The notes under the pieces: model-generated
What the model saw: the letters and a program-made list of their open reading frames with translations, nothing else
What the model was told of the DNA's origin: nothing
Databases searched by the model: none
Origin: JAAYCI01 sp964370295
GTDB taxonomy: Bacteria > Bacillota > Clostridia > Oscillospirales > Ruminococcaceae
Length of the DNA stretch: 23,410 bases
NCBI GenBank assembly: GCA_964370295.1
Contig: CAYJIR010000035.1
Span: 1-23,410, forward strand
Reading direction: 5' to 3'
Shown here: piece by piece, positions 13,127-21,861 of the stretch
Position numbering within the stretch: the stretch's first letter is position 1
Layout: each line of letters begins with the position of its first letter
Made by a program: the position numbers and the translations under genes

Positions 13127-14337
13127 TGATATTCACCGCCTCTCGCATAATAGGCGCGCTTATCTGCTCGCATAAGAGCATCGGCTTTTTCGCATATCTG
13201 CACTATATCTCTCTCATTGTGGTCGCTATCAATAAATACATAACCGAGATTTACGTGGATATTAAAATCTACTTTCGCATTCTCGCTTTCAATGTTACAT
13301 TTTATCCTGTGAACAACTGTTTCCAAATCGGCCTGTGTTACCATAGATAATAAAACTAAAAATTCATCCCCGCCGATTCTTGCAACAAAATCATCATTGC
13401 GAACACTGTTTTTTAGCGCTCGTGCAACACTTATAATATAATGGTCACCAATACTATGCCCAAAGGTGTCGTTCACATGTTTTAATGCTACTAAATCACC
13501 ATAGAGGATAGCAAAGTTAAAATCCGTTTGTTGGCAGAACAGGTCCATTTGTTTATCGATAAAACGTTTATTATATACACCGGTTAAGTCGTCGGTGTAT
13601 AATTTTTTCTCTGCCAAAGTCTGCTTTTTAACATTTACCTTCCGCAGCATTTCCGCACGGTCTGATTTTCTTTTAAAAGAATGCAGCGCAATCAGTTTTA
13701 CGTTAAAGAAAAAAAGACAATAAAAGGCAATGCCCATAATGAACACATTTGTAATTGTGGATACTAAGTATAAAATATAGAGTTCATTTGTAAACGAAAC
13801 CCATGCAGAAATCCATAGATACAAAATCATAAGCGTAGCTGTTATCGTGATAACTTCAGAGTATACCTTTGTGGACGACATGCCTTTTAACTTATCCATG
13901 GGAACAATTTTTCCCATCAGCTTTAGAAGCAAAAACAGCACAGAATAGGAAATAAATATAACTAAAAAAAACAGAACTCGATTTTGGTAAACCAGTAAAA
14001 CCGGTGTGGCAGTTATATGGCCGAGAACGACTAGGACAAGTACATGAATGGCCGTAATGTTAAACATGAAAACAGATACACCGAAGCTAAGTTGTCGTAT
14101 GCTTGATTTGGATATAGCCGCAAATTCTAAAAATAATAAAAGCCCAATACACAGAAGTGTTACAACAAAAGAAATACCAGTTGTATATAACAACAAAAAT
14201 ACACATACATTAAGGGTGGCGATAAGGAGGTTATCAAAATTTTTTCCTGATGATTTTGGAAGTATCCGTTTTGCAAATTTAATAACTTCGTAATAATATA
14301 TAAACATCATGGCCAGACCTAAAATCAAAGGAAACAC
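13123..14337 (-). CDS. Membrane diguanylate cyclase (GGDEF), with I-site
   Basis: The 404-residue protein has about seven membrane helices in residues 1-215, a basic linker (220-248) and a GGDEF domain with intact GGDEF at 322-326. The I-site RNDD sits at 313-316, at the correct spacing. The first metal-binding Asp (281, in GDLVALKHVND) is kept, but the second Asp of the common DxD is Val. The enzyme is probably active and feedback-inhibited, in contrast to its downstream neighbour. The start is uncertain: GTG at 14337 has GGGGG about 11 bases upstream, and ATG at 14310 is an alternative. It is co-transcribed and coupled (4-base overlap) with the second GGDEF gene. Confidence 0.83.
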   Translation of the reverse strand: MFPLILGLAMMFIYYYEVIKFAKRILPKSSGKNFDNLLIATLNVCVFLLLYTTGISFVVTLLCIGLLLFLEFAAISKSSIRQLSFGVSVFMFNITAIHVLVLVVLGHITATPVLLVYQNRVLFFLVIFISYSVLFLLLKLMGKIVPMDKLKGMSSTKVYSEVITITATLMILYLWISAWVSFTNELYILYLVSTITNVFIMGIAFYCLFFFNVKLIALHSFKRKSDRAEMLRKVNVKKQTLAEKKLYTDDLTGVYNKRFIDKQMDLFCQQTDFNFAILYGDLVALKHVNDTFGHSIGDHYIISVARALKNSVRNDDFVARIGGDEFLVLLSMVTQADLETVVHRIKCNIESENAKVDFNIHVNLGYVFIDSDHNERDIVQICEKADALMRADKRAYYARGGEYQ

Positions 14338-14375
14338 CTTTACAATAACCCCCTTCCATTTTTAGTTCCTATTTC

Positions 14376-15147
14376 TTAGTAGATATGGAATCCCCCACTG
14401 GAATCTTCTTTCACTTGCTGTAAAGCAGCCGTTGCTTTTTCGTAAATGCTGCTGTAATCTTGCCCATGCTCTGGATAAAATGCAATTCCAATGCTTGCCG
14501 AAATGGTTATGCTATTGTCATCATTTTCATAGGTTTTGCATAAATTATTGCATAGATCGGTGGCTTTGCTTTCGACGAATTCAACAGTTTTATAATTTCC
14601 TATAAACACTAAAAATGTATCGCTGTCTATTTTGCCAATTACGTCTGAATTGCTGAAAGTGGACCACAAAAGTTTGCCAATATCTGCTAGGTGTTCGTTT
14701 GCAAATTCGCATCCGAAAGTATGATTGAGTTTTGAAAAAATTATCTAGGCGAATAGCCAAAAGTGCCCCGGTGCTGTAGCTATGAGTAGCAACATCCAGA
14801 TAGCTATCGATATAATTTTCCGTTGCCTGTTTATTATAAACACCCGTCAATAAATCTATATCTGACTTGATACGCAAAATATCCGTCTCTAATTTATTTC
14901 GAATCACTTTAGTTAATTTTCCGACTGTTCTATAAGCATTTCCGTTTTCATCGAAAATAAATTTGTAGCTATATAAATACCAAGCAGGATTCCCGTTTGG
15001 CAGGATCATACAAAATTGCCCATCCAGCATCGGTATAAAAGGTTCTATACTCTCGAAATCATTTTTGGGAATAGGGAATATGGCTGCTCTTATATCTGAC
15101 TCTAAGAAGTTTTCGATGGTTTCCGGTATATGGAACTTATCATTACT
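14376..15147 (-). pseudogene. Truncated, frameshifted GGDEF gene
   Basis: From 15147 the frame reads a sensor-like region (YRTVGKLTKVIRNKLETDI) and a GGDEF start (DIDLLTGVYNKQATENYI, LLAIRLDNFFK). It then shifts by one base within the T/A runs at 14730-14740. The second frame continues LNHTFGCEFANEHLADIGKL, GKIDSDTFLVFIG and ends at 14376. Restoring one base joins them into one domain. The active-site motif is DSDTF, not GGDEF, so even the repaired protein would lack cyclase activity. The 5' end is cut off by a stop at the edge of the 15149-15182 inverted repeat, with no start codon or ribosome site. It sits 38 bases upstream of two intact GGDEF genes in the same orientation. Confidence 0.75.
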
Positions 15148-15148
15148 T

Positions 15149-15182
15149 TACGAAGCAATTAAAGAGACACAATTGCTTCGTA
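15149..15182. repeat. Perfect 12-bp inverted repeat at the GGDEF truncation point
   Basis: TACGAAGCAATT (15149-15160) and AATTGCTTCGTA (15171-15182) are exact reverse complements with a ten-base loop. On the plus strand GCTATTTTT follows, giving a weak terminator-like look, but no plus-strand gene precedes it. It marks the exact place where the GGDEF pseudogene loses its upstream coding sequence. Confidence 0.65.
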
Positions 15183-15510
15183 GCTATTTTTAGAATACTC
15201 GAACATGCATTAATACTTTGTTTTATTATATATTAATTTTTTTGGAAATTCAAATGATTAGTGGCATAGATGGAAGAGAAATCTGTGGCAAGAAGAAGGG
15301 AAAGTATCAACTTGGTAGCCAATAGTTTTATGGCAATATAAAATTATATTACGTAAGTTTTACAGTCCATCTTCTCATAAAAGAAAATTGGCAGATGGAG
15401 GTTTGGTTTTGGCTCTTAGCATAAGTCTCATAGGATATCTCCTCTATAGCCGGCACATTGACGGTGACCTTGCCTAGTTTATCTATTTCCCTTATGGATA
15501 GCGAGTTTGC
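15183..15510. other. AT-rich gap with a possible coding remnant
   Basis: No intact gene is seen. On the minus strand, 15510 down to 15349 is an open frame without a usable start (ANSLSIREIDKLGKVTVNVP, then AIEEISYETYAKSQNQTSIC) that ends at TAA. Its composition is protein-like and it may be the tail of a lost gene. Bases 15183-15340 are AT-rich and show no clear structure. Confidence 0.3.
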
Positions 15511-15542
15511 AAAAAAACAACCCTATGATTCATAGAGTTGTT
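15511..15542 (-). terminator. Rho-independent terminator after the CPBP gene
   Basis: On the minus strand AACAACTCTATG, loop AAT, CATAGGGTTGTT forms a 12-bp stem (one G-U pair) directly followed by a run of T. It lies 24 bases past the CPBP stop and closes the peptide-export cluster. Confidence 0.9.
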
Positions 15543-15565
15543 TCATTAGGGATTATTTATAATCA

Positions 15566-16447
15566 TCAAGCTTCATTTGCCGTTGCCAAAGCAGATTCAT
15601 GAATTCCCCACAGCGCTTTAATTTCAGCGTGTTTGCTTTTTCTAAGTAAAACCAAACCTACAATAGCCATAATGGGACCCAAAATATACGAGGCTGTTAA
15701 GAAAGCGCCACCTAACAACACCGCTATACTGTCCGAATTGCTAAGCGAAAGTTCTGCATTGATGCTTGTTATAGACCCGTGTGCGCCCTCTGTGTTCAGC
15801 AGAAATATGGACATATCCCAAAGGGCATGCTCTATCACAACAGGCCAAATATTTTTTGTTCTAATAAACACAGCCGCTGCGAAAATACCGCCCCACAAAG
15901 CATTTATCATCTGTATCGGGCCATGTTGCAAGGCGTGAATAAGCGAAAACGCCAAACTTGAAAACAAGACGGTTTTAAACAAAGAAAATTTTGAAGAGTT
16001 TAATAACAAATTTTGTGTTAATAACCCTCTGAAAAGAAGTTCTTCATAAAGTCCTGTCAATATATTTGAGAAAACAATCAGTAGAATGGTGCTGGCCCCA
16101 AGATACAAGGCCCCATTTTCATCTCTAACAGATAGAAGCGTAGCAATTGAGAGAATGAGCATGATGAAAACAGGCGAGATGTATAGAATGCCTTTTGCAA
16201 AATGATTTTTAGTAAATTGAAACGAAAAATCTTTACCCAGCAGATATTTCGACAGAATAAAAATGAATACACAGGCAAGAGCATGCCCCGATATATCTCC
16301 CACATCTGTTAGCTCGGCTTCGCTTAGCTGCAACGGAAATTCCAAACCTAAAATGCTGCCTATAACATAAACGGCCAGCGCAAGCACAATCATGACAAGC
16401 GAAAATAGAACAGAATGTTTTTTAACAAAATTCACACCCTTCATCAT
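15566..16447 (-). CDS. CPBP-family intramembrane metalloprotease (Abi), possible immunity protein
   Basis: The 293-residue protein has about eight hydrophobic helices and the three CPBP motifs: EELLFR (Glu 135, Glu 136, Arg 140), FSLIHALQHG (His 171) and EHALWDMS (His 207). These are the residues that bind the metal and act in the Rce1-like active site. CPBP proteins next to bacteriocin genes often give self-immunity or process the peptide. Here it is the last gene of the LanM-HlyD-ABC-ABC cluster, so one of those roles is likely, by inference. The start is ATG at 16447 with AAGGGG five bases upstream; a second ATG at 16444 is equally possible. It has its own candidate promoter (16489-16516) and a strong terminator downstream. 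Confidence 0.8.
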   Translation of the reverse strand: MMKGVNFVKKHSVLFSLVMIVLALAVYVIGSILGLEFPLQLSEAELTDVGDISGHALACVFIFILSKYLLGKDFSFQFTKNHFAKGILYISPVFIMLILSIATLLSVRDENGALYLGASTILLIVFSNILTGLYEELLFRGLLTQNLLLNSSKFSLFKTVLFSSLAFSLIHALQHGPIQMINALWGGIFAAAVFIRTKNIWPVVIEHALWDMSIFLLNTEGAHGSITSINAELSLSNSDSIAVLLGGAFLTASYILGPIMAIVGLVLLRKSKHAEIKALWGIHESALATANEA

Positions 16448-16455
16448 TTAACCCC

Positions 16456-16641
16456 TTACAACACCATAAAATTTTCACGAACCTTCATATGATAACAAAA
16501 AACAACTATATTGCAAGATTTTTCAAATATTTCATCCACCACATTTGATGTTATAAATGATGGTGTGTATAATTTTGAGGATATGCAACGAAAATGGGGG
16601 GCTTTTGAAAAAAACGATGTATCTTTGTCTATGTTTTCCAC
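16456..16641 (-). CDS. Possible 61-aa small protein between exporter and CPBP
   Basis: GTG at 16641 lies inside the 3' end of the second ABC transporter gene (13-base overlap). The 61-codon frame ends at TAA (16456-16458), whose last bases run into the ribosome site of the CPBP gene, so it exactly fills the operon gap. The peptide has three Cys (positions 19, 43, 49) and many Ser/Thr, but no GG leader end, no Nif11 or nitrile-hydratase-like leader and no strong ribosome site. The CPBP promoter candidate lies within it. It may be a small cluster gene or simply an open AT-rich gap. Confidence 0.25.
   Translation of the reverse strand: MENIDKDTSFFSKAPHFRCISSKLYTPSFITSNVVDEIFEKSCNIVVFCYHMKVRENFMVL
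16489..16516 (-). promoter_or_regulatory. Candidate promoter for the CPBP gene
   Basis: On the minus strand, TTGCAA (16511-16516) and TATCAT (16489-16494) are separated by 16 bp, about 40 bases before the CPBP start. It would let the CPBP gene be expressed without the export genes, as expected for an immunity function. Confidence 0.4.
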
Positions 16642-18779
16642 ACATCCCGTTTTACCATTTTGGTAAACAAGCCGTTATTTTCCATCAGCTCCTTGTAGCT
16701 TCCCTCTTCTGCAATTCTACCCTCATCCAATACCACAATACGATCGCAATTTTGAATGGTAGACAGACGGTGTGCCACCACAATGCGGGTGATTTGAAGC
16801 GAATCCAGGCTTTGTTTGATATGCTTTTGTGCTTTGTTGTCTAAGGCGTTTGTGGCCTCGTCTAAAAAGAGTACGCGGGGGTTGTTCATCAGGGCACGTG
16901 CAATCATAATGCGTTGTTTTTGTCCACCCGAAATTAGCTCCGATTCATTGCTTACCATCGTTTCAAATTTCATGGGCATCGCCTCTATGTCTTCTAAAAT
17001 TCCGGCCATATCGGCAGCTTTTCGAATTTCCTCCATAGGCGCATTTACAAGGGTAATGTTGCTTTTGATACTGCCCGAAAAAAGCACCGAATTTTGCAAC
17101 ACCACACCGAATTGTCTGCGCATAGAAGGTAGGTGGGCGTCTGCTAAATTTTGCTCGTCATAGTATACACTTCCTGCTGTTGGTTCTTCAAAGCCCAAAA
17201 GGAGGCGAAACAAAGTGCTTTTTCCACATCCGGATTTGCCAACGATTGCCAAATATTCCCCATTTTTTATTTGCAAACTAATTCCTTTTATCACATACGG
17301 CAAATCTTCCCCATAGCGAAAACTCACATCATTGATAGAAATATTCCCCCTGAGGTTGTCTGCCCTTGTTGCCTCTTCATACGTTTCCGATTGTGCCATC
17401 AGAACTTCTTTTACCTGTTGTAGGTAAGGCAAATTAACCACAAAGTTTGATATTTCGCCAAATGCCATCGAGTAATAGCCAAAAAACAGTGAAAAAGCCG
17501 AGCTGAATGCAACGAATTGAGAGAGGCCAATTTGCACACCCGAGCTGATTGCCAAATAAATCATTAAAAGTGAAACCGAAGGGAAAATGGTTTTGATGAT
17601 ATGCGCTGTGTTTTGCAGTGTACGCTTTTTAACATTGCTTTTTAAAGCAGGGGCATAACATAACATATGCTGATAGTAAAACAAATCTTCGCTTGCCGTT
17701 GTTTTAATGGTGTCTACCGCGCCCAAAATTTCATGGCGAACATTTGTTAAATCAATGATGTTTTGTGTGTTTTTTTTCACGTTTCGATAACTGATGATGC
17801 TAACGATTACAACAGCTATAAAATATAGGAGAACAAAAACGCCGGTTATTGCGCTTAAATCGCCTGCATACACAGACATTTGAGCGGCCGCTAAAACACA
17901 TTGTATGGCGTAAATACAAACCAGAAAAACGGAATTACTCAAAGTGAACAGGGAGGTTAGCACCCCGATGAGCATGCCGATAAGCTGGGCGCTGTGTTTG
18001 CGCAAGGTGCCCACAGGCAAGCCCAAAATTTTATCCCACAACGCCAAAAAGAATCTCGTTCTAAATTTTTCTTGCATCTTATAGCGAATGCGGTTGACCA
18101 CAACATTGATTAAAATGGAGGCCAAAACCGAAAGAAGCACAAAGCCACAAAGCAATATAATTTGGGTTGCTTGCCCTGTGGGCAGATAGTGTTCAATTAC
18201 AAAAGAGCTGGCCATTGGCACCAAAAGAGTGACGGCGGACACCGCAAAAACAAGAAAAAGGAATGAAAGTAAGGTGCGTTTATTGCCCGAAAACGAATAA
18301 AACAAAGCCCGCACAAAGATGTTTTTGCCGGTTTTCATACCATTGTAGCAAAAAACGACATTCTCGCTTATGTTCTCTGCCAGTTCCTTTGTGATTTTAC
18401 AGGATTTTCCTGTAACGGGGTCCACCTGTTTGTAGCCACGTATCCCGGGTATCATGAGCAATGCTTTGGGGAATTCATCGTTTGTAAAAGCGAGAAAGGG
18501 GCCGTAATTTTCTTTATACCACCCATCATTCAGTGTTGCCCTATAGTTTCGCACGCCCTGTGTGCTTGCAAGATACCCAAGAGGGTCTTTGCTCTCTCTG
18601 TATTTTACAATGTCAACTTCTTTTATGCTTGCACCGATACAAGACATCAGTTTTAGATAACATTGCACGAGATTATCGTCCGTATCTAAAATCAAATGAC
18701 CTTTTTCGCTATCGAGTTTGCCAAACAACAGCTCGTGTGCTTTTTCGATATATGATTTTTGACGCTTCGTTTCATTCAT
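16629..18779 (-). CDS. NHLM-type ABC transporter, permease/ATP-binding (second subunit)
   Basis: The 716-residue protein, counted from the ATG at 18779, has an N-terminal region of about 150 residues without peptidase motifs. A six-helix ABC membrane domain follows (about 160-430), then a nucleotide-binding domain with Walker A IVGKSGCGKST, signature LISGGQKQR and Walker B VLFLDEATNALD, plus the H-loop VAHRLST. The layout matches the second ABC protein (ABC2) of NHLM bacteriocin export systems, though its N-terminal part looks short. The start is set by GGAGG nine bases upstream; an in-frame TTG at 18800 would place that site inside the gene. It overlaps the stop of the peptidase transporter by eight bases. 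The two ABC proteins probably form the exporter together. Confidence 0.85.
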   Translation of the reverse strand: MNETKRQKSYIEKAHELLFGKLDSEKGHLILDTDDNLVQCYLKLMSCIGASIKEVDIVKYRESKDPLGYLASTQGVRNYRATLNDGWYKENYGPFLAFTNDEFPKALLMIPGIRGYKQVDPVTGKSCKITKELAENISENVVFCYNGMKTGKNIFVRALFYSFSGNKRTLLSFLFLVFAVSAVTLLVPMASSFVIEHYLPTGQATQIILLCGFVLLSVLASILINVVVNRIRYKMQEKFRTRFFLALWDKILGLPVGTLRKHSAQLIGMLIGVLTSLFTLSNSVFLVCIYAIQCVLAAAQMSVYAGDLSAITGVFVLLYFIAVVIVSIISYRNVKKNTQNIIDLTNVRHEILGAVDTIKTTASEDLFYYQHMLCYAPALKSNVKKRTLQNTAHIIKTIFPSVSLLMIYLAISSGVQIGLSQFVAFSSAFSLFFGYYSMAFGEISNFVVNLPYLQQVKEVLMAQSETYEEATRADNLRGNISINDVSFRYGEDLPYVIKGISLQIKNGEYLAIVGKSGCGKSTLFRLLLGFEEPTAGSVYYDEQNLADAHLPSMRRQFGVVLQNSVLFSGSIKSNITLVNAPMEEIRKAADMAGILEDIEAMPMKFETMVSNESELISGGQKQRIMIARALMNNPRVLFLDEATNALDNKAQKHIKQSLDSLQITRIVVAHRLSTIQNCDRIVVLDEGRIAEEGSYKELMENNGLFTKMVKRDVWKT

Positions 18780-20922
18780 CAAACGAATCCTCCGACGCAA
18801 TCAGTGTTTGATACGCCCCACCTTCTATGCCCATTAGCTCTTCGTGTGTGCCTCGTTGCACAATCTCGCCTTTTTCCAAAACCAAAATCTCATCACAATC
18901 TCTGATGGTGGATAACCGATGTGCCACCACAATTTTTGTACATCCTCTTTTTGCAATATTGTCCATAATGCGTTTTTCGCTCAATGAGTCAAGAGCACTT
19001 GTTGCCTCGTCCAAAACAAGAACAGTGGGCCTTCGCAAAAGGGTTCTGGCAAGCACAATGCGCTGACGTTGACCACCACTTATGTTGCCGCCCCCATTCA
19101 CAAGAAGGGTGTCGTATCCCTTCGACATTTTCAGGATATCCTCGTGAATGTCTGCTTCTTTTGCCGCCAGCACCACATCTGCCTGTGAAAATGCACTGTT
19201 GTACCAGGTGATGTTGTCTCGCACGGTTCCTGAAATAATGCTGGGTGTTTGAGAGGCCACGGCAACACTGTTTGCCAGAGTTTGCCGTGAAAGTGTGGCA
19301 TGTGCATAGCCGTCGAACAGCACACTGCCTTGCCCTAGTTCATACAAACCAAGCATGATGTTGATAAGGGTGGATTTGCCACTGCCACTGCTGCCCACAA
19401 TGGCGAGGCTGCCCCCTGGTTTCACATTAAAATATATCTCTTTTAAAGTGGGCTGTGCCATTTTATTGTAGCTGAACGTAAGGTTTTCTACGCATACATC
19501 GCCACGAAGCTTCTCGATGTTTTGCACGCCTGATTCTTCACGCTCCATGGTTTTATCCGGCGCCTGTGTTAAGATGTCCTTGGTGTTTTTTACATTTGCG
19601 CCAAGCGATTGCATTTGCGAAAATTGCCCGATGAGAGACAGGATGGGTGAAAAAAAAGACAGCGTGAGCGATTGATAGGCAAGCAACATCCCCACGGTAA
19701 ATTCGTTTGCCACAACCAATAAACCACCCATGCACAGTACCGTTACTTGAAACAAGAGAGGGATGGCCGTGCCAAAGCTTGAAATATAGCCGGCGTTGAT
19801 GGCAGATTGTTGCTGTGCATTTTCAAATTTAACATAAGAGGACACAATGTTATCAAAGGCATTGTCTTCGTTTGCCATGGATTTCGTGGTTTCAAACAAA
19901 ATAATGTTTTGTACCATCACAGAGAAAAATGTCTGTTGCTCTATCACGCTTCGCTGTGCACATTCCCCGCTTTTTCTTACAAAGAGTTGCATTAAAAACA
20001 AGATGATGCACGTGAGCAGGAGCACGACAACTGTTAAAAGGGCATTGTAAAAAAACATCAGTGTCATGTACACGACGGCAAATAGTATGCTAAATAAAAT
20101 GGGCACAAGTTGCACCGCGATGAAGGCAGAGAGGGTGTCTGTATCCGCGAGCTTTTGTACAAGTGCGCTACGGGAACGCCGCATAAAATACATCACCGGC
20201 AAGTGGAGTGCATGCGTAAGCACACGGGAAGCCGTGCAGGCACTGAGGCTGTATTCGAATTTTTTTAAGGTGATGGTTTGAAGCACCAGCAAAAGACACT
20301 GCAAAACAAGGATAGCTAGAAACAAGAGGTAAAAACCACCCGCCTCTACACTGCCCGCGCCGGGCAGGTAAAAATCGGTGAAAGAGCGCGTAAGCCCCGG
20401 TATGGCAAGGCCAAGTATGCTAAGCATCACCATGACGCAGGCGAGATATACTTGCGGCTTTCTTTCGCCCGATACAATGCTTATCAGTTCCTTTAGCAAG
20501 TGGAACTTCGCTCCGCCTGTTTCAAAGTTCTCTGTCACTTCAAAGGTGGCGCACACGCCTGAATAACCTTTTTCAAAGGTTGAAAAGGGCAATTTCATGC
20601 GCCCGTGTGCCGGGTCGCAAATGATTACGGTATCTTTTTTTATCTTTTCCACAACGACAAAGTGATTGAATTTCCAGTGCACCACACAGGGGAGTGGCAT
20701 ATCTTTCAGTGATGAGCCGGAACGATAAGCCGCGGTCTTTAATCCATAGCTCCTTGCGATTTCCAAAACATAGCTCAATTTGCTTCCATCTCTGGATACA
20801 TTGCACTGCTCGCGCAAGGTATCCAGCCCCACATATTTGCCATGATACGCAAGAATCATGGCAAGGCAGGCGGCACCACATTCAGCCGCTTCTATTTGCA
20901 GGACAACGGGAACTTTTTTCAT
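18772..20922 (-). CDS. NHLM-type peptidase-containing ABC transporter (C39 family)
   Basis: The 716-residue bifunctional exporter cuts the leader from a peptide and pumps the product out. The N-terminal C39 peptidase (1-130) has the catalytic residues Cys 15 (EAAECGAAC), His 87 (KFNHFVVVE) and Asp 103 (CDPAHG). The text NVSRDGSKLSYVLEIARSYG is typical of the NHLM ABC1 group. Six membrane helices (about 150-420) and an ATPase domain follow: Walker A IVGSSGSGKST, signature NISGGQRQR, Walker B VLVLDEATSALD. ATG at 20922 is preferred because it gives MKKVPVVLQ, with AAAAGGAAG nine bases upstream; a longer start at 20976 has no such site. It lies 88 bases after the HlyD-like gene and overlaps the second transporter gene. 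Confidence 0.92.
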   Translation of the reverse strand: MKKVPVVLQIEAAECGAACLAMILAYHGKYVGLDTLREQCNVSRDGSKLSYVLEIARSYGLKTAAYRSGSSLKDMPLPCVVHWKFNHFVVVEKIKKDTVIICDPAHGRMKLPFSTFEKGYSGVCATFEVTENFETGGAKFHLLKELISIVSGERKPQVYLACVMVMLSILGLAIPGLTRSFTDFYLPGAGSVEAGGFYLLFLAILVLQCLLLVLQTITLKKFEYSLSACTASRVLTHALHLPVMYFMRRSRSALVQKLADTDTLSAFIAVQLVPILFSILFAVVYMTLMFFYNALLTVVVLLLTCIILFLMQLFVRKSGECAQRSVIEQQTFFSVMVQNIILFETTKSMANEDNAFDNIVSSYVKFENAQQQSAINAGYISSFGTAIPLLFQVTVLCMGGLLVVANEFTVGMLLAYQSLTLSFFSPILSLIGQFSQMQSLGANVKNTKDILTQAPDKTMEREESGVQNIEKLRGDVCVENLTFSYNKMAQPTLKEIYFNVKPGGSLAIVGSSGSGKSTLINIMLGLYELGQGSVLFDGYAHATLSRQTLANSVAVASQTPSIISGTVRDNITWYNSAFSQADVVLAAKEADIHEDILKMSKGYDTLLVNGGGNISGGQRQRIVLARTLLRRPTVLVLDEATSALDSLSEKRIMDNIAKRGCTKIVVAHRLSTIRDCDEILVLEKGEIVQRGTHEELMGIEGGAYQTLIASEDSFDE

Positions 20923-21010
20923 GAGTGAAACTTCCTTTTTCGGTTTTTGGGAAAAGTATAAAGGAAAAATCGCCAAAATCAGACAATTGAATATCTCTCA
21001 TCGGCCCTGT

Positions 21011-21826
21011 TTATGTTTCCGGCAAAAAAAGTGCCTGTGCCGGTGTTATCTGTGCGGTGATGATGTTGGCTGAATAGACGCCGTTGTACAGCGCTGTATG
21101 CCGGCCGTTTTCATCTAGGTATGCTTGGAAAACGGGGTCGTCCTTTGGCACATGCACTTGCACCACGGCGAGAGAGTCTTCCTCAAAAGTATCTCTTACG
21201 GTTTGTGCATTTGCCGTTGTCACGTTTGCATCTTTCAGAATTCCTTGTATTACACGCCCGCCTTGCGTGTACCCCACATCTATGTGCACAATATCGCCCA
21301 CAGCAAGTGCTTGAGCGTGTTGCCGGGGCACCACACCATAGAAATATAGAGAGTCTCCCGGGTTCTCTTGTATAGACACAAGTGCAAGTAAATCCCCTGT
21401 TTGCACCCATTCATTTTCGGCTATCTCTGTTTGTAGCACTATTCCCGAGTAATCACTTATAATGTGTGTGTGGTTTTGTTCTTCTTCCCCTATACTTTCG
21501 GGTCCGGAATCAGAGTGTACTTCTTCAATAAACCCAAGGGTGGCACCACCCTCTACCTCTTTGCCTACATGCAAATCAAAATCATGCACAATGCCCTCGG
21601 CCTTTGCATAGATGGGATAAACACCTTCTTCATTAAGAAAAACGCCTTGCATTGCTGTTTCGTGTGTCACCTGGCCCGTAAAAGCCCATATCAAAAAACC
21701 GAAAAAAAACAACAAAATTGCAAATAACACAAACCACCAACCTGCAGCGATAACCGCAGGCGGGTCGTTTCTGTTCTTTTTATCCAGCAATAAATCCTCT
21801 TTGCGGTATCGGTGTATCTGGTTCAT
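21011..21826 (-). CDS. NHLM-type HlyD-like secretion protein
   Basis: The 271-residue periplasmic-adaptor-type protein has one N-terminal membrane helix (about residues 27-51, AAGWWFVLFAILLFFFGFLI). Two biotinyl-lipoyl-like half motifs follow: PIYAKAEGIVHDFDLHVGKE and YSGIVLQTEIAENEWVQTGD. This is the plan of HlyD-family adaptors, and the N-terminus and small size match the NHLM bacteriocin secretion protein. In a Gram-positive cell it would act at the outer face of the membrane as the accessory subunit of the ABC exporter. ATG at 21826 follows GGAGG at ten bases. It starts 35 bases after the LanM-like gene and is followed by the peptidase exporter. Confidence 0.85.
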   Translation of the reverse strand: MNQIHRYRKEDLLLDKKNRNDPPAVIAAGWWFVLFAILLFFFGFLIWAFTGQVTHETAMQGVFLNEEGVYPIYAKAEGIVHDFDLHVGKEVEGGATLGFIEEVHSDSGPESIGEEEQNHTHIISDYSGIVLQTEIAENEWVQTGDLLALVSIQENPGDSLYFYGVVPRQHAQALAVGDIVHIDVGYTQGGRVIQGILKDANVTTANAQTVRDTFEEDSLAVVQVHVPKDDPVFQAYLDENGRHTALYNGVYSANIITAQITPAQALFLPET

Positions 21827-21861
21827 TCGAAAAATCCTCCAAACCCTCGCATCGCACGGTG

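Noticed and set aside
18780..18800. Longer second ABC transporter from TTG at 18800
   Set aside because: The GGAGG site lies inside this extension and correctly spaces the ATG at 18779.
20923..20976. Longer peptidase ABC transporter from 20976
   Set aside because: The extension has no ribosome site; the C39 domain normally begins as MKKVPVVLQ.
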